DNA of 64,000 bases. Origin: Hyphomicrobiales bacterium. Its GTDB lineage: Bacteria > Pseudomonadota > Alphaproteobacteria > Rhizobiales > Xanthobacteraceae. Below the pieces are notes generated by a model. The model saw only the letters and a list, made by a program, of their open reading frames with translations, was not told where the DNA came from and did not search any database. The position numbers and the translations under genes are program-made. Below are positions 17,319-25,960 of the stretch, piece after piece. Positions within the stretch are counted from its first letter, which is position 1. Every line of letters starts with the position of its first letter. Location: the NCBI GenBank assembly GCA_017305715.1, contig JAFKKG010000013.1, forward strand, positions 248,001 to 312,000, written 5' to 3'.

Positions 17319-18638
17319 ATGCTCTCGCACGAAGACAATGAACGGCTGGTAAGGGTCGGCAAGGGCACGCCGCTGGGGGAGCTATTCCGCCTCTACTGGA
17401 TTCCGTTTCTGCCGTCAGCCGATCTGGCGCGGGATGGTCAGCCAAAGCGCATCCGGTTGCTGGGCGAAGATCTGGTGGCCTTCAGGGATACGGAGGGTCA
17501 GGTCGGCCTTGTCGACCAGGCTTGCCCCCACCGGGGCGCGCCGTTGATTTTCGGGCGCAATGAGGATTGCGGTCTGCGTTGCGTGTATCACGGCTGGAAG
17601 TTCGACGTGACGGGCGCGGTGACCGACATGCCGGCCGAACCGGCCCGGAGCCGCCTGAAGGAGAAGGTGCGGATCAAGGCCTATTCCTGTCGTGAGCGCA
17701 ACGGAATGATCTGGACCTACATGGGTCCGGACCAGGCGAATCCTCCGCCGTTGCCGAACGTGGAGTGGAACCTTGTCCCGGAAGAACAGGTCCACATCTC
17801 CGTGCGCGTGCAGGAGTGCAACTGGCTGCAGGCCGTCGAAGGCGAGATCGATTCGGCCCATGCGCCGCTCCTGCACGGCCGGCTCGACGCGCAGGGCACG
17901 ACGAGCGCCTGGATCCAGAAGCGCGACCTTCGTCCGACGTTTGAATGCGTCAAGCAGGATTTCGGGATGAGCATCGCAGCGCGGCGGAATTACGACGCCA
18001 ATACGCTCTACTGGCGCGTCAATCAGTTCATGCTGCCGTTCTACACGCTCGTTCCGCCCCTCTCGCCATTCCCGGACCTGAGCGGTCATGCCTGGGTGCC
18101 GATCGACGACGAGAACACGCTCTGCATCATGTTTTCATATCATCCGTCGCAACCGCTGCTGGCCAAGACCCGTCAGGTCTTCTCGGAAGGCCATAAGGGC
18201 CGCGAGAGCGGCCACGCCAGCCGCCATGCGCTTGCCCCGCGGCCGGTGACGGTGCCCTACGCCGACTACTGGACCAAGTACAATCCCGAGAACGGGTTCC
18301 AGTTCGACTACGAAGCGCAACAAACCACATGGTTCTCCGGCCTGCCGGGCCTGTGGGTTCAGGATGGCGCTTGCCAGAGCGGCGTATCGCCGATTTTCGA
18401 TCGTACCAGGGAGAATCTGTGTTCGAGTGATACCGGCATTGCGATGGCCAGGCGGTTTATCCTCGAGGCACTCGGCGCCCATCGCGATCATGGCACCAGG
18501 CCGAAGGGCGTGACCGATCCCGACGTGTTCATGGTGAGGGCGGTGTCGCTCCGGCTGCCGCCAGAGGATTCGTGGGTCGATGTCGGAGCGCCGTTCATGC
18601 GGGCAACGCTCGGCGCGGACTTCGGCTACGAGCTCTGA
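17319..18638 (+). CDS. Rieske non-haem iron oxygenase, phthalate-dioxygenase-like large subunit
   Basis: A 439-residue ring-hydroxylating oxygenase component. The Rieske 2Fe-2S ligands are Cys69-X-His71 and Cys88-X2-His91 (CPH...CVYHG). The mononuclear iron site has Asp178, His181 and His186 (DSAHAPLLH). Length and layout fit the phthalate 4,5-dioxygenase / O-demethylase branch, which lacks a beta subunit. Start 17319 has GAGGAGAAG directly upstream. A matching one-component reductase follows 7 bp later, so electrons go from NAD(P)H through FMN and plant-type 2Fe-2S to this enzyme. The substrate is probably an aromatic carboxylate, imported by the co-regulated Bug receptor (inference). Confidence 0.92.
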   Translation: MLSHEDNERLVRVGKGTPLGELFRLYWIPFLPSADLARDGQPKRIRLLGEDLVAFRDTEGQVGLVDQACPHRGAPLIFGRNEDCGLRCVYHGWKFDVTGAVTDMPAEPARSRLKEKVRIKAYSCRERNGMIWTYMGPDQANPPPLPNVEWNLVPEEQVHISVRVQECNWLQAVEGEIDSAHAPLLHGRLDAQGTTSAWIQKRDLRPTFECVKQDFGMSIAARRNYDANTLYWRVNQFMLPFYTLVPPLSPFPDLSGHAWVPIDDENTLCIMFSYHPSQPLLAKTRQVFSEGHKGRESGHASRHALAPRPVTVPYADYWTKYNPENGFQFDYEAQQTTWFSGLPGLWVQDGACQSGVSPIFDRTRENLCSSDTGIAMARRFILEALGAHRDHGTRPKGVTDPDVFMVRAVSLRLPPEDSWVDVGAPFMRATLGADFGYEL

Positions 18639-18645
18639 GCGCACG

Positions 18646-19611
18646 ATGGTGGCCGGCGATCTCTGGAAAGTGCGGGTGAAGCGCATCAGCTACGAAGCGG
18701 AGAACATCAATTCATATGAATTGGCGCTTCCCGATGGTGGCGATCTCGCGCCGTTCACCGCCGGCAGCCATATCGACCTGCATTTGCAAAATGGAATGGT
18801 CCGCAGCTATTCGCTCGTGAACGACCAGAACGAACGGCATCGTTACGTCATTGCGGTCAACAAGGATGCATCGAGCCGTGGTGGCTCCAGCTTCGTCCAT
18901 GACACCATCAAGACCGGTGACATCATTGCGATATCCGCGCCTCGCAACAACTTCGCGCTCTGCGAAGATGCAGAGCATTCCGTGCTCGTTGCCGGAGGCA
19001 TCGGCATCACGCCGCTGATGTCCATGATTCGCCGCCTGGAGACGCTCGCGCGCCCGTGGAAGCTCTTCTATGCGGCACGGACACGGAAGGCTGCCGCATT
19101 TCTCGACGATCTTGCTGCGATCAAGCCGGATGCTCATCTTGATGTGCACCTTGACTTCGACGACGAACGCGCAGGACAAACGTTCGATCTCGCTGCCATC
19201 GTCGCGAACGTCCCGGCCGCGGCGCATCTTTATTGCTGCGGTCCGCTGCCGATGCTCGAGGCCTTTGAGCGAGCCACGGCCGGCCGGCCAGCAGGCCAGG
19301 TCCATGTCGAATATTTTCAGGCCAGGGAAACGCCGGCCCTTGACGGTGGATTCGAGGTCAGGCTGGCGCGCAGCAACCGTACAATCGCAATCGAGCCCGG
19401 AAAAACCATTCTCGATACGGTGCTCGATGCCGGGGTATCGGCGAATTTCTCGTGCAGCGAGGGAGTTTGCGGGACCTGCGAAACGCGGGTGATCGACGGC
19501 ATTCCCGATCACCGGGATCAATTCCTGAGTCCCGAAGAAAGGGCTGCGAACAAGTCCATCATGATCTGCTGTTCGGGATCGAAGTCCCGTACGCTCGTGC
19601 TTGACCTCTAA
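18646..19611 (+). CDS. Phthalate-dioxygenase-reductase-type oxidoreductase (FMN, NADH, 2Fe-2S)
   Basis: A 321-residue electron-transfer partner of the Rieske oxygenase. Domain order is flavin domain with RSYSL (residues 53-57), NAD domain with GGIGITPL (117-124) and C-terminal plant-type 2Fe-2S domain with Cys270-X4-Cys275-X2-Cys278-X29-Cys308. This order is diagnostic of the PDR/VanB class IA reductases. The ATG at 18646 is the natural start; the open frame extends upstream only into the oxygenase gene. It is followed by a CoA transferase in the same operon. Confidence 0.93.
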   Translation: MVAGDLWKVRVKRISYEAENINSYELALPDGGDLAPFTAGSHIDLHLQNGMVRSYSLVNDQNERHRYVIAVNKDASSRGGSSFVHDTIKTGDIIAISAPRNNFALCEDAEHSVLVAGGIGITPLMSMIRRLETLARPWKLFYAARTRKAAAFLDDLAAIKPDAHLDVHLDFDDERAGQTFDLAAIVANVPAAAHLYCCGPLPMLEAFERATAGRPAGQVHVEYFQARETPALDGGFEVRLARSNRTIAIEPGKTILDTVLDAGVSANFSCSEGVCGTCETRVIDGIPDHRDQFLSPEERAANKSIMICCSGSKSRTLVLDL

Positions 19612-19634
19612 CCGGACCGCCGAAGGAAAAATCA

Positions 19635-20936
19635 ATGGGTGCAAAGATGCTGGACCAACTCGAAGCGGAGTTTCCCGAGCATACGCCGCGTCCTTCGCAG
19701 GCGCCGACGGCTCTGGACGGGATCAGGGTTGTGGACTTCTCACACTTTATCGCGGGGCCGTTCGCAACAATGATCCTCGCCGACATGGGCGCTGAAGTCA
19801 TCAAGATCGAAGCGCCCGGGCGAGGCGACGATCTGCGTCGCTATCCGCCGGTCGATGCGAGGCTGAAGCATGGCGCGCCGTTCCTTTGGACCAACAGGAA
19901 CAAGCGAAGCGTCGCGATCGATTTGAAATCGCCGGAAGGCGTGGAGGTTGCACGCGATCTTATCCGTACGGCGGACGTCGTCGTCGAAAACTTCTCCACC
20001 GGCGTCATGGATCGGTTTGGGCTCGGTTACGACGCTTGCCGCAAGATCAATCCGTCAATCATTTATTGCTCAGTATCCGCCTACGGACGCGAAGGATCGT
20101 TTTCGGATCGGCTGGGCTTCGATCCGATCGCGCAGGTCGAAAGCGGCTTTGTTTCCATGAATGGCTATTCCGACCGCGAGGGCGTGCGCGCGCTGTCACC
20201 GGTCATGGACATCAGCACGGCGATGATGGCCTGCAATGCCGTCCTCGGGGCGCTCGTCGCGCGCGGACGCACGGGCGCGGGTCAGTCGGTCGAAGTCTCG
20301 CTCTTTGACAATGCGGTCCTGATGACCGGGTACGCTTCAATGCAGCAATTATTTACCGGTGTGGATCCGCAACGTCATGGCAACACCAGTCCGGACACCT
20401 GCCCCTCGGGTGTATTTCAGGCCAAGGATGGTGCCTTTTACATCAACTGTGGCAACGACAAGATCTTCCAGCGCCTGATGGCGCAGGTGATCGATCGGCC
20501 CGATCTTGCGTCGTCCGAGCTCTATGCAACCCCGCCTGACCGCATACGGCGCAGGGAGGAAATATTCGCGATCCTTGGCGATACATTTTCGCAGCATCCC
20601 TGGTCACACTGGCAATCCAGGATGCGCGAGGCGGGTGTACCCTGCGGAAAGGTCCGGACCGTAGGTGAAGCGATTCGCTCTCCCGAAGCCCGCGAACGCG
20701 GCATCGTCACGCGCATTCCCCACGATGTGCTCGGATGGGTACCGAATGTGAACCTGCCGATCCGCTACTCGCACACACCTGTCGTCGATCCCGTCGCTGC
20801 GCCCGCCGTTGGCCAGCATACCGACAGCGTTCTCCGGGATCTGCTCGGCTATGATGACGAGCGCCTCGCGCGGCTCGCTCGCTCCGGCGCGTTCGGCGCC
20901 GCTGTTCCGGAAAAATCTCAGGTCGCCAAAGTCTGA
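19635..20936 (+). CDS. CaiB/BaiF family (class III) CoA transferase
   Basis: A 433-residue family III CoA transferase with GIRVVDFSHFIAGPFATMIL, ADMGAEVIKIEAPGRGDD, RSVAIDLKSPEGVE and VENFSTGVMDRFGLGYD. The likely catalytic Asp is in VEVSLFDNAVL. An N-terminal tail of about 25 residues precedes the domain. Its last base overlaps the start of the thiolase-like gene (TGATG at 20934-20938), so the two are coupled. In this operon it presumably activates an acid formed after, or before, ring oxidation. It differs clearly from the CoA transferase at 13014. Confidence 0.92.
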   Translation: MGAKMLDQLEAEFPEHTPRPSQAPTALDGIRVVDFSHFIAGPFATMILADMGAEVIKIEAPGRGDDLRRYPPVDARLKHGAPFLWTNRNKRSVAIDLKSPEGVEVARDLIRTADVVVENFSTGVMDRFGLGYDACRKINPSIIYCSVSAYGREGSFSDRLGFDPIAQVESGFVSMNGYSDREGVRALSPVMDISTAMMACNAVLGALVARGRTGAGQSVEVSLFDNAVLMTGYASMQQLFTGVDPQRHGNTSPDTCPSGVFQAKDGAFYINCGNDKIFQRLMAQVIDRPDLASSELYATPPDRIRRREEIFAILGDTFSQHPWSHWQSRMREAGVPCGKVRTVGEAIRSPEARERGIVTRIPHDVLGWVPNVNLPIRYSHTPVVDPVAAPAVGQHTDSVLRDLLGYDDERLARLARSGAFGAAVPEKSQVAKV

Positions 20937-22129
20937 TGGCAAGGGCACCAAGCGAACGCACACTCCGTGGCCGCGTGGCCGTGATCGGGATTGGCGAGAC
21001 CGAATACTATCGCCACGGCGCATCGCCCGATCCGGAATTCAAGCTGGCCCTCAAGGCGATCCTGGCTGCCTGCAACGACGCTGGACTCGACCCACGCGAA
21101 ATCGATGGCTTCTCTTCCTACAGTGACGACCGCAGCGAGGCCTCGCGGCTGGCGGCTGCGCTGGGGACGCACCGGTTGCGTACCGCCACGATGCAATGGG
21201 GCGGGGGAGGCGGCGGCTGTTGTGCGGCGGTTGCCAACGCCGCCGCCTCGATCGTGGCGGGCCTTGCGGATTGCGTCGTCGTGTTTCGCTCCCTGGCGCA
21301 AGGGCAGTACGGACGCTTCGGGCAGACCGACGGCATCACCACGATTTCCGGCGAGCGGGCCTATCTCATGCCCTACGGCGTGCTGGCCCCGCCGCAACGC
21401 TTCGCAATGCGGGTGCAACGCTACATGCATGAGCACGGGGTAAAGCAGGAGGCCATGCAGGCGATTGCGCTGGCGTCATACCATCACGCGCAATCGAACC
21501 CCCGCGCAGTGATGTTCGGCAAACCCCTTGATGCAGCCAAATACGATTCCTCGCGCTGGATCACCGAGCCGTTTCATCTGTACGATTGCTGCATGGAAAA
21601 TGATGGGGCCGCCGCCCTCATTCTTGTGCCAGAGGAGCGGGCCGGAGAGTTTCGCAACAAGCCGGCTTATCTACTCGGTGCGGCCGTCGGGGCCGGATAT
21701 CGCAGCGGTGCCATACCGCACAATTCACCGCGCTATGCGAGCGCGAGTTTTGAGGCGCTCGCGCCGGCTCTCTACAGCATGGCGAAGGTCGGGCCATCCG
21801 ACGTCGGCGTGGTCCAGAGCTATGAGAATTTTACCGGCGGCGTGGTGATGGCGCTGGCGGAGCACGGGTTTTTCAAGCCCGAGGAGGCCAACGAATATCT
21901 CACGCTCGATAATCTCATTGCGCCGGCCGGTCGGCTGCCGCTCAACACCAGCGGCGGCAATCTGGCCGAATGCTACATGCACGGCTTCGAACTGGTGATC
22001 GAGGCGGTGCGCCAGATACGCGGTCAATCGGTGAATCAAGCCATACGAAGCGACGTAGCGCTGGTGATTGGCGGCCCGATGGTGACGCCGGCCAGCAACC
22101 TTCTTCTGGGATCGGGAGCAACGCTATGA
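20936..22129 (+). CDS. Thiolase-superfamily protein, SCP2/Ltp2 aldolase-like
   Basis: A 397-residue thiolase-fold protein of the lipid-transfer/SCP2 branch. In place of the usual thiolase Cys motif it has WGGGGGGCCAAVANAAAS. The C-terminal block reads TSGGNLAECYMHGFELVIEA rather than the thiolase G-HP-GAS. The Tyr in AECYMHG matches the position used by Ltp2-type side-chain-cleaving aldolases, which require a DUF35 partner. Just such a partner follows with an ATGA overlap (22126). I therefore favour a retro-aldol C-C cleaving acyl-CoA enzyme over a true thiolase. Family call firm, reaction inferred. Confidence 0.85.
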   Translation: MARAPSERTLRGRVAVIGIGETEYYRHGASPDPEFKLALKAILAACNDAGLDPREIDGFSSYSDDRSEASRLAAALGTHRLRTATMQWGGGGGGCCAAVANAAASIVAGLADCVVVFRSLAQGQYGRFGQTDGITTISGERAYLMPYGVLAPPQRFAMRVQRYMHEHGVKQEAMQAIALASYHHAQSNPRAVMFGKPLDAAKYDSSRWITEPFHLYDCCMENDGAAALILVPEERAGEFRNKPAYLLGAAVGAGYRSGAIPHNSPRYASASFEALAPALYSMAKVGPSDVGVVQSYENFTGGVVMALAEHGFFKPEEANEYLTLDNLIAPAGRLPLNTSGGNLAECYMHGFELVIEAVRQIRGQSVNQAIRSDVALVIGGPMVTPASNLLLGSGATL

Positions 22130-22584
22130 ACGACGCATCGCGTGTTGCCTATCTTCCCTCTGGTTTGCCGATCCCGGTACCCGAGCCCGACGGACTATCG
22201 GCGCCATACTGGGCAGGATTACAGCAGAACCGGCTGCTGGTGCAGCGCTGCGCGCAGTGCGGGTCCTGGCAATTCGGGCCCGAATGGCTCTGCCATGGTT
22301 GCCATTCCTTCGAAGTTCAATGGACCGCCGTCGAGCCGCGCGGCCGTATCTTCAGCTGGGAGCGTGTCTGGAGTCCATCCCACAAGGCCCTGCGCGACCA
22401 TGGACCGTATCTTGCGGTCCTGGTGGAATTGCCGGATGCCGGGAATGTCCGAATGGTGGGTAATCTTCTCGGCGATCCCTTGCAGGCTGTCACGATCGGG
22501 GCTTTTGTCGAGGGCGAGTTCGAGCACCATCCCGAATCCCGGCCGCCATATTCGCTGTTGCACTGGCGGCCCACCGCCGCCTGA
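22126..22584 (+). CDS. Zn-ribbon/OB-fold (DUF35) acyl-CoA-associated protein
   Basis: A 152-residue protein with an N-terminal rubredoxin-like zinc ribbon (CAQCGSW ... CHGC) and a C-terminal OB fold (RGRIFSWERVW, LAVLVELPDAG, VRMVGNLLG, GAFVEGEFE). It is the obligate small partner of Ltp2-like thiolase-fold aldolases, completing their active site and binding acyl-CoA. Its ATG overlaps the thiolase-like stop (ATGA), which supports a 1:1 complex. It is the last gene of the MarR-controlled operon; the next gene is convergent. Confidence 0.88.
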   Translation: MNDASRVAYLPSGLPIPVPEPDGLSAPYWAGLQQNRLLVQRCAQCGSWQFGPEWLCHGCHSFEVQWTAVEPRGRIFSWERVWSPSHKALRDHGPYLAVLVELPDAGNVRMVGNLLGDPLQAVTIGAFVEGEFEHHPESRPPYSLLHWRPTAA

Positions 22585-22597
22585 CGCCAGTACCCGG

Positions 22598-23449
22598 TCA
22601 GGCCAGCGCCCGCGGCCGCCGGCGGGCATCGTTGCGGAGCCGGGCTTTCTCGGTGTTGAGCAGGTGGTCGTTCAACTTGGTGAGGTAGCTGCGCATCGTC
22701 TCGCAAGCGCCGGCGGTATCTTTCGCCTTGATCTGTTCGATCAATCGCAACCGCGAGGCAATCACGGGGTCATGGGCCGGTGGTCCGGCAATCAGGACAA
22801 ACCGGCGGATCACGGATGCCATCGCTTCCAGGATCGCCGACATCACCTGATTTCCGGTTGAGTTCGCCAGCAAGGTGCTGAACTGCACGGCCTTCAGTGT
22901 CCGCTCTTCATAGCGGCCCTGCCTGGTCAGTTCGACCGTCTCAGCCACGTTTCTACTCAATCTTTCGATATCCGCTGCGCTCGCGCGTTCGCATGCCGAG
23001 CGAACCACCGCGTCCATGACGAGCAATCTCGCCTCCAGCAGCGTGGCGAGCGAGACGCGGCCGAAATCGAGCATGTCGCTAAACGTGCGGGTGACTTGTC
23101 CGACACCGCTTTCGGTGATGAAGGCGCCGCCTTTGCTGCCTTTTCTCATTTCGACGATGCCGGCGATTTCGAGCGTGCGAATCGCCTCGCGGAGCGCGGT
23201 GCGGCTTACGTCGAGCATCTCCGAAAGCTCGCGTTCCGACGGCAGACGATCGCCGGCCTTCAGTTCGCCGCTGACCAGCTTCTCGCGGATCGCATCGCAG
23301 ATTTCCTCGAAGATCCGGCGGGTCTTGACGGGACGAAACGTTCTGCCGTCGGAACGCGCCTCTTTGCGGTCGTCAGCCGCTGCCGCCGACGCTTTCCCCG
23401 CGTGCTTCCCGCCGGACCGCGGCGTCGGCTTCGATCGCTGTTGCGGCAT
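22598..23449 (-). CDS. GntR-family transcriptional regulator, FadR/FCD subfamily
   Basis: A 283-residue FadR-type regulator with a winged helix (EICDAIREKLVSGELKAGDR, then VSRTALREAIRTLEIAG) and an FCD effector domain. It shares long identical stretches with the regulator at 9041 (FRP-TRR-FEEIC, LP-ERE-L, GSKGGAFI), so the two are paralogues with probably related operators. Start 23449 (MPQQRSKP, basic leader) has GGGGA upstream. It is the last gene of the leftward thiolase/OB-fold/SDR operon whose promoter carries the palindrome at 25894, consistent with autoregulation. Confidence 0.9.
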   Translation of the reverse strand: MPQQRSKPTPRSGGKHAGKASAAAADDRKEARSDGRTFRPVKTRRIFEEICDAIREKLVSGELKAGDRLPSERELSEMLDVSRTALREAIRTLEIAGIVEMRKGSKGGAFITESGVGQVTRTFSDMLDFGRVSLATLLEARLLVMDAVVRSACERASAADIERLSRNVAETVELTRQGRYEERTLKAVQFSTLLANSTGNQVMSAILEAMASVIRRFVLIAGPPAHDPVIASRLRLIEQIKAKDTAGACETMRSYLTKLNDHLLNTEKARLRNDARRRPRALA

Positions 23450-23519
23450 GAATCGTCCCCGGGTTGTCAGGCCTTCATCCGCCTCCGCCGGTCGCTTTGC
23501 AAGGGTTTCCACCGCTCGG

Positions 23520-24287
23520 TCAGATGGAAATGTGGAAACCGCCGTTGACCGCCAAATGCTGGCCGGTGATGTAGGTGGCCGCGTCGGAGAGCAGGAAGCA
23601 TACTGGCTGCACCACTTCCTCAGGCTGTGCCCAGCGTCCCATCGGGATGCGGGCCAGTATCCCATCACGGAATTTGTCGCCGCGAATTGTTTCGGTCATC
23701 GGCGTCTCGACCACGCCGAAGCAGACCGAATTGGTCCGGATTCCGAACTTCGACCATTCCTTGGCTGACGTCATTGTCATGCCGAGCATGCCGCTTTTGG
23801 CGGCGGCATAATTGATCTGGCCCATCGAACCCGCCCGACCCGCGTCGGAGGAAATGTTGACGATGGAACCGACATTGGTTTCGCCGCCCTTTGCGCGCTT
23901 CAGCATCGTACGCCCTACCGCCTGGGTCCACAGGAACGCGCCGGTCAAATGCACCTCGATGACGGCGTTCCATTGCGCGAGCGTCATCTTCTCCGACATG
24001 GCCGGCCGCGTGATGCCGGCGTTGTTGACGAGACCGTGGATCGCACCGAAACGCTCGACGATCTTCTCGACCGCGTCCGTTGCGAAAGCCTCATCCGTCA
24101 CGCTGCCGGTGATCGTCATCAACTGGCGGTCGGACGTGTCGTAGGTGGATAGCGTCTCACGGTTGAGATCGATCGCAACCGCGTTGGCGCCGAGTTCTCT
24201 CGCCAGGTTGATGGTCGCGCGGCCGATACCCTGCCCAGCGCCGGTGACGACGACGGTTTTGCCTTCCAGAGAAACAATGTTGCGCAT
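23520..24287 (-). CDS. Short-chain dehydrogenase/reductase (FabG-like)
   Basis: A 255-residue classical SDR with the cofactor motif TGAGQGIG near residues 15-22, LVNNAGI, the catalytic Ser in VNISSDAG and Tyr-X3-Lys in NYAAAKSG, and the C-terminal YITGQHLAVNGG. An Asp at the end of the second strand (AIDLNRE) favours NAD. It most likely oxidises a 3-hydroxyacyl-CoA or a related hydroxy intermediate in this beta-oxidation-like cluster. It lies 27 bp after the OB-fold gene and 70 bp before the regulator, in the same operon. Confidence 0.9.
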   Translation of the reverse strand: MRNIVSLEGKTVVVTGAGQGIGRATINLARELGANAVAIDLNRETLSTYDTSDRQLMTITGSVTDEAFATDAVEKIVERFGAIHGLVNNAGITRPAMSEKMTLAQWNAVIEVHLTGAFLWTQAVGRTMLKRAKGGETNVGSIVNISSDAGRAGSMGQINYAAAKSGMLGMTMTSAKEWSKFGIRTNSVCFGVVETPMTETIRGDKFRDGILARIPMGRWAQPEEVVQPVCFLLSDAATYITGQHLAVNGGFHISI

Positions 24288-24314
24288 GGCGTTGCGTCCT
24301 TGGGTGAGTTTTTT

Positions 24315-24695
24315 TCAGATCACGGTGAACATCGGCGCCGGTGTGCCGTCGGCGCCCGGGCGAACGACCAGTCGCACGTGAGCGCCATTCGACAGCGCAT
24401 TGACGGGACTGTCGACGATGGAGGTCATGAGCGTCGGTCCTTCCGAGAGGGTGACGTAGGCAAGGACCGGCAGGTCCTTCGCCGAGCGTAGCACGCTGTA
24501 GGCATAGATCGTTCCGGTGCCGTTGCATTCCAGCCAGTCCGTCGAAGCGGAAAAGCAGAACGGACAGCCTGCGCGCGGATAAAAATGAACCTGTCCGCAT
24601 TGCCGGCAGGTCTTGATCAACAGCTTGCCGTCGCGAAGGGCGTCGAAATAGGGTTTGGTTTCCGGATTCTCCGACGGGGCGGGGGCTTGCGACAC
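24315..24695 (-). CDS. Zn-ribbon/OB-fold (DUF35) acyl-CoA-associated protein
   Basis: A DUF35 protein of 126 residues with a zinc ribbon (CRQCGQVHFYPRAGCPFC) and an OB fold (GTGTIYAYSVL, LPVLAYVTLSEG, AHVRLVVRPGADG). I choose GTG 24695, just after the thiolase stop at 24700 and with AAAGGCAG upstream. An ATG at 24734 would add 13 residues and overlap the thiolase gene. It forms the second thiolase/OB-fold pair of the window and is distinct from 22126. Partner role as for that gene. Confidence 0.83.
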   Translation of the reverse strand: MSQAPAPSENPETKPYFDALRDGKLLIKTCRQCGQVHFYPRAGCPFCFSASTDWLECNGTGTIYAYSVLRSAKDLPVLAYVTLSEGPTLMTSIVDSPVNALSNGAHVRLVVRPGADGTPAPMFTVI

Positions 24696-24699
24696 AGGA

Positions 24700-25860
24700 C
24701 TACTGCCTTTCCAGGATAACGGTGGCGCTGCCATGACGGGTTCCGAGTGAACCGCCTGTGCCATGTGCCAGAGCAAGCGCGCAGTTGGGCACCTGTACGG
24801 CCGGATGGGCTTCGCCGCGCAACTGGCGCACGGCCTCAAGCACCTTGGTCATGCCGCCGCGATTGCCGGGGTGATTGTTGCAGAGACCGCCGCCATCGGT
24901 GTTGAAGGGCAGCTTTCCCTGCCTCGAGATCAAATTGCCGTCGGCCACGAACCGGCCGCCGCTGCCCTTGGCGCAGAAGCCCAGATCCTCGAGCGTCATC
25001 AGCACCGTGATGGTGAAACTGTCGTAGATCGAGACGTACTGGATGTCCGAGGGGCGTACGCCGGCCTCTTCAAATGCGCGCGGTCCCGACCAGACCGCAC
25101 CGCTATAGGTGAGGTCGACCCGGCCGCCCGCGGAATGCTTGATCGCTTCGCCGGCCCCGCGAATACTGACGACCGGTCTCTTGAGGCTTCGCGCGACGTC
25201 TGGCGCGACGAGTACGATGGCGCCGCCGCCATCGCTGATCACGCAGCAGTCGAGACGATGCAGGGGATCCGCCACCATCGGCGAATTCAGCACATCTTCT
25301 ACCGTAACGACGTTCCGCAGCATGGCCTGCGGATTGTGCTGGGCATGATGGGACGCCGCGACCTTGATCCAGGCGAGCTGTTCCGACGTGGTGCCGAACT
25401 CGTACATGTGGCGATTGGCGACCGCGCCGTACATGGTCGCAATGACGGGATTGAACGGTGCCTCGAACGGCGCATCTGCGGTTGCGGCCGGCGCCGGACG
25501 GACCTGGTTCTGGCCGGCAGCCCGAGGCCGCCCGGCCAGGGTGATCAGCGCGACGCTGCATTTTCCAAGCGCGATAGCGGCGGCGGCATGACCGACCGCC
25601 AGGACATAGGAGGACCCACCGGTATCCGTCGAATCGACATGGCGCGGCTTCAGGTTGAGGTACTCGACCATGTTCATCGGGCCGAGGCCCGGCGCGTCGC
25701 CGGCACAGAAATAGCCGTCGACGTCGTCCTTGCTGAGGCCCGCGTCGGCCAGCGCGCCGCGCGCGACTTCGGCGTGAATCTGGGCAAGCGACAGGCCGTC
25801 GGCTTTCCGTGTCGGGTGCTCGTAGATGCCGGCGATGCAGGCCTTGCCCCGGATGCTCAA
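24700..25860 (-). CDS. Thiolase-superfamily protein (SCP2-like), non-canonical active site
   Basis: A 386-residue thiolase-fold protein. The position of the nucleophilic Cys reads DTGGSSYVLAVGHAAAAIA, with no Cys, while the C-terminal block keeps His in GGGLCNNHPGNRGG. The lack of the acyl-carrying Cys argues against classical thiolysis and suggests an aldolase, a Claisen-type or a CoA-binding role together with the adjacent OB-fold protein. It is the first gene of the leftward operon, starting 34 bp from the TAATGG-N5-CCATTA operator. It differs from 20936, which instead carries the Tyr motif. Confidence 0.83.
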   Translation of the reverse strand: MSIRGKACIAGIYEHPTRKADGLSLAQIHAEVARGALADAGLSKDDVDGYFCAGDAPGLGPMNMVEYLNLKPRHVDSTDTGGSSYVLAVGHAAAAIALGKCSVALITLAGRPRAAGQNQVRPAPAATADAPFEAPFNPVIATMYGAVANRHMYEFGTTSEQLAWIKVAASHHAQHNPQAMLRNVVTVEDVLNSPMVADPLHRLDCCVISDGGGAIVLVAPDVARSLKRPVVSIRGAGEAIKHSAGGRVDLTYSGAVWSGPRAFEEAGVRPSDIQYVSIYDSFTITVLMTLEDLGFCAKGSGGRFVADGNLISRQGKLPFNTDGGGLCNNHPGNRGGMTKVLEAVRQLRGEAHPAVQVPNCALALAHGTGGSLGTRHGSATVILERQ

Positions 25861-25893
25861 AGGCGTCTTCCTTCGGCTATTGGACTATTGATC

Positions 25894-25910
25894 TAATGGT
25901 CAGTCCATTA
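25894..25910. promoter_or_regulatory. FadR-type operator palindrome between divergent operons
   Basis: TAATGG-TCAGT-CCATTA has perfect 6-bp arms. Its inner TGGTCAGTCCA fits TGGTNNNACCA with one mismatch, and the AATGG-N5-CCATT outline equals that of the site at 9012. It lies between the thiolase operon (start 25860) and the CoA-ligase operon (start 25961). An overlapping TGGACT/AGTCCA inverted repeat spans 25881-25907. The regulator at 22598, encoded by the leftward operon, is the likely ligand. Confidence 0.75.
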
Positions 25911-25960
25911 TATTCAGGCCGATGTCAAGCCGGGCCATAGACCCGGGGACGGGAGGAACG

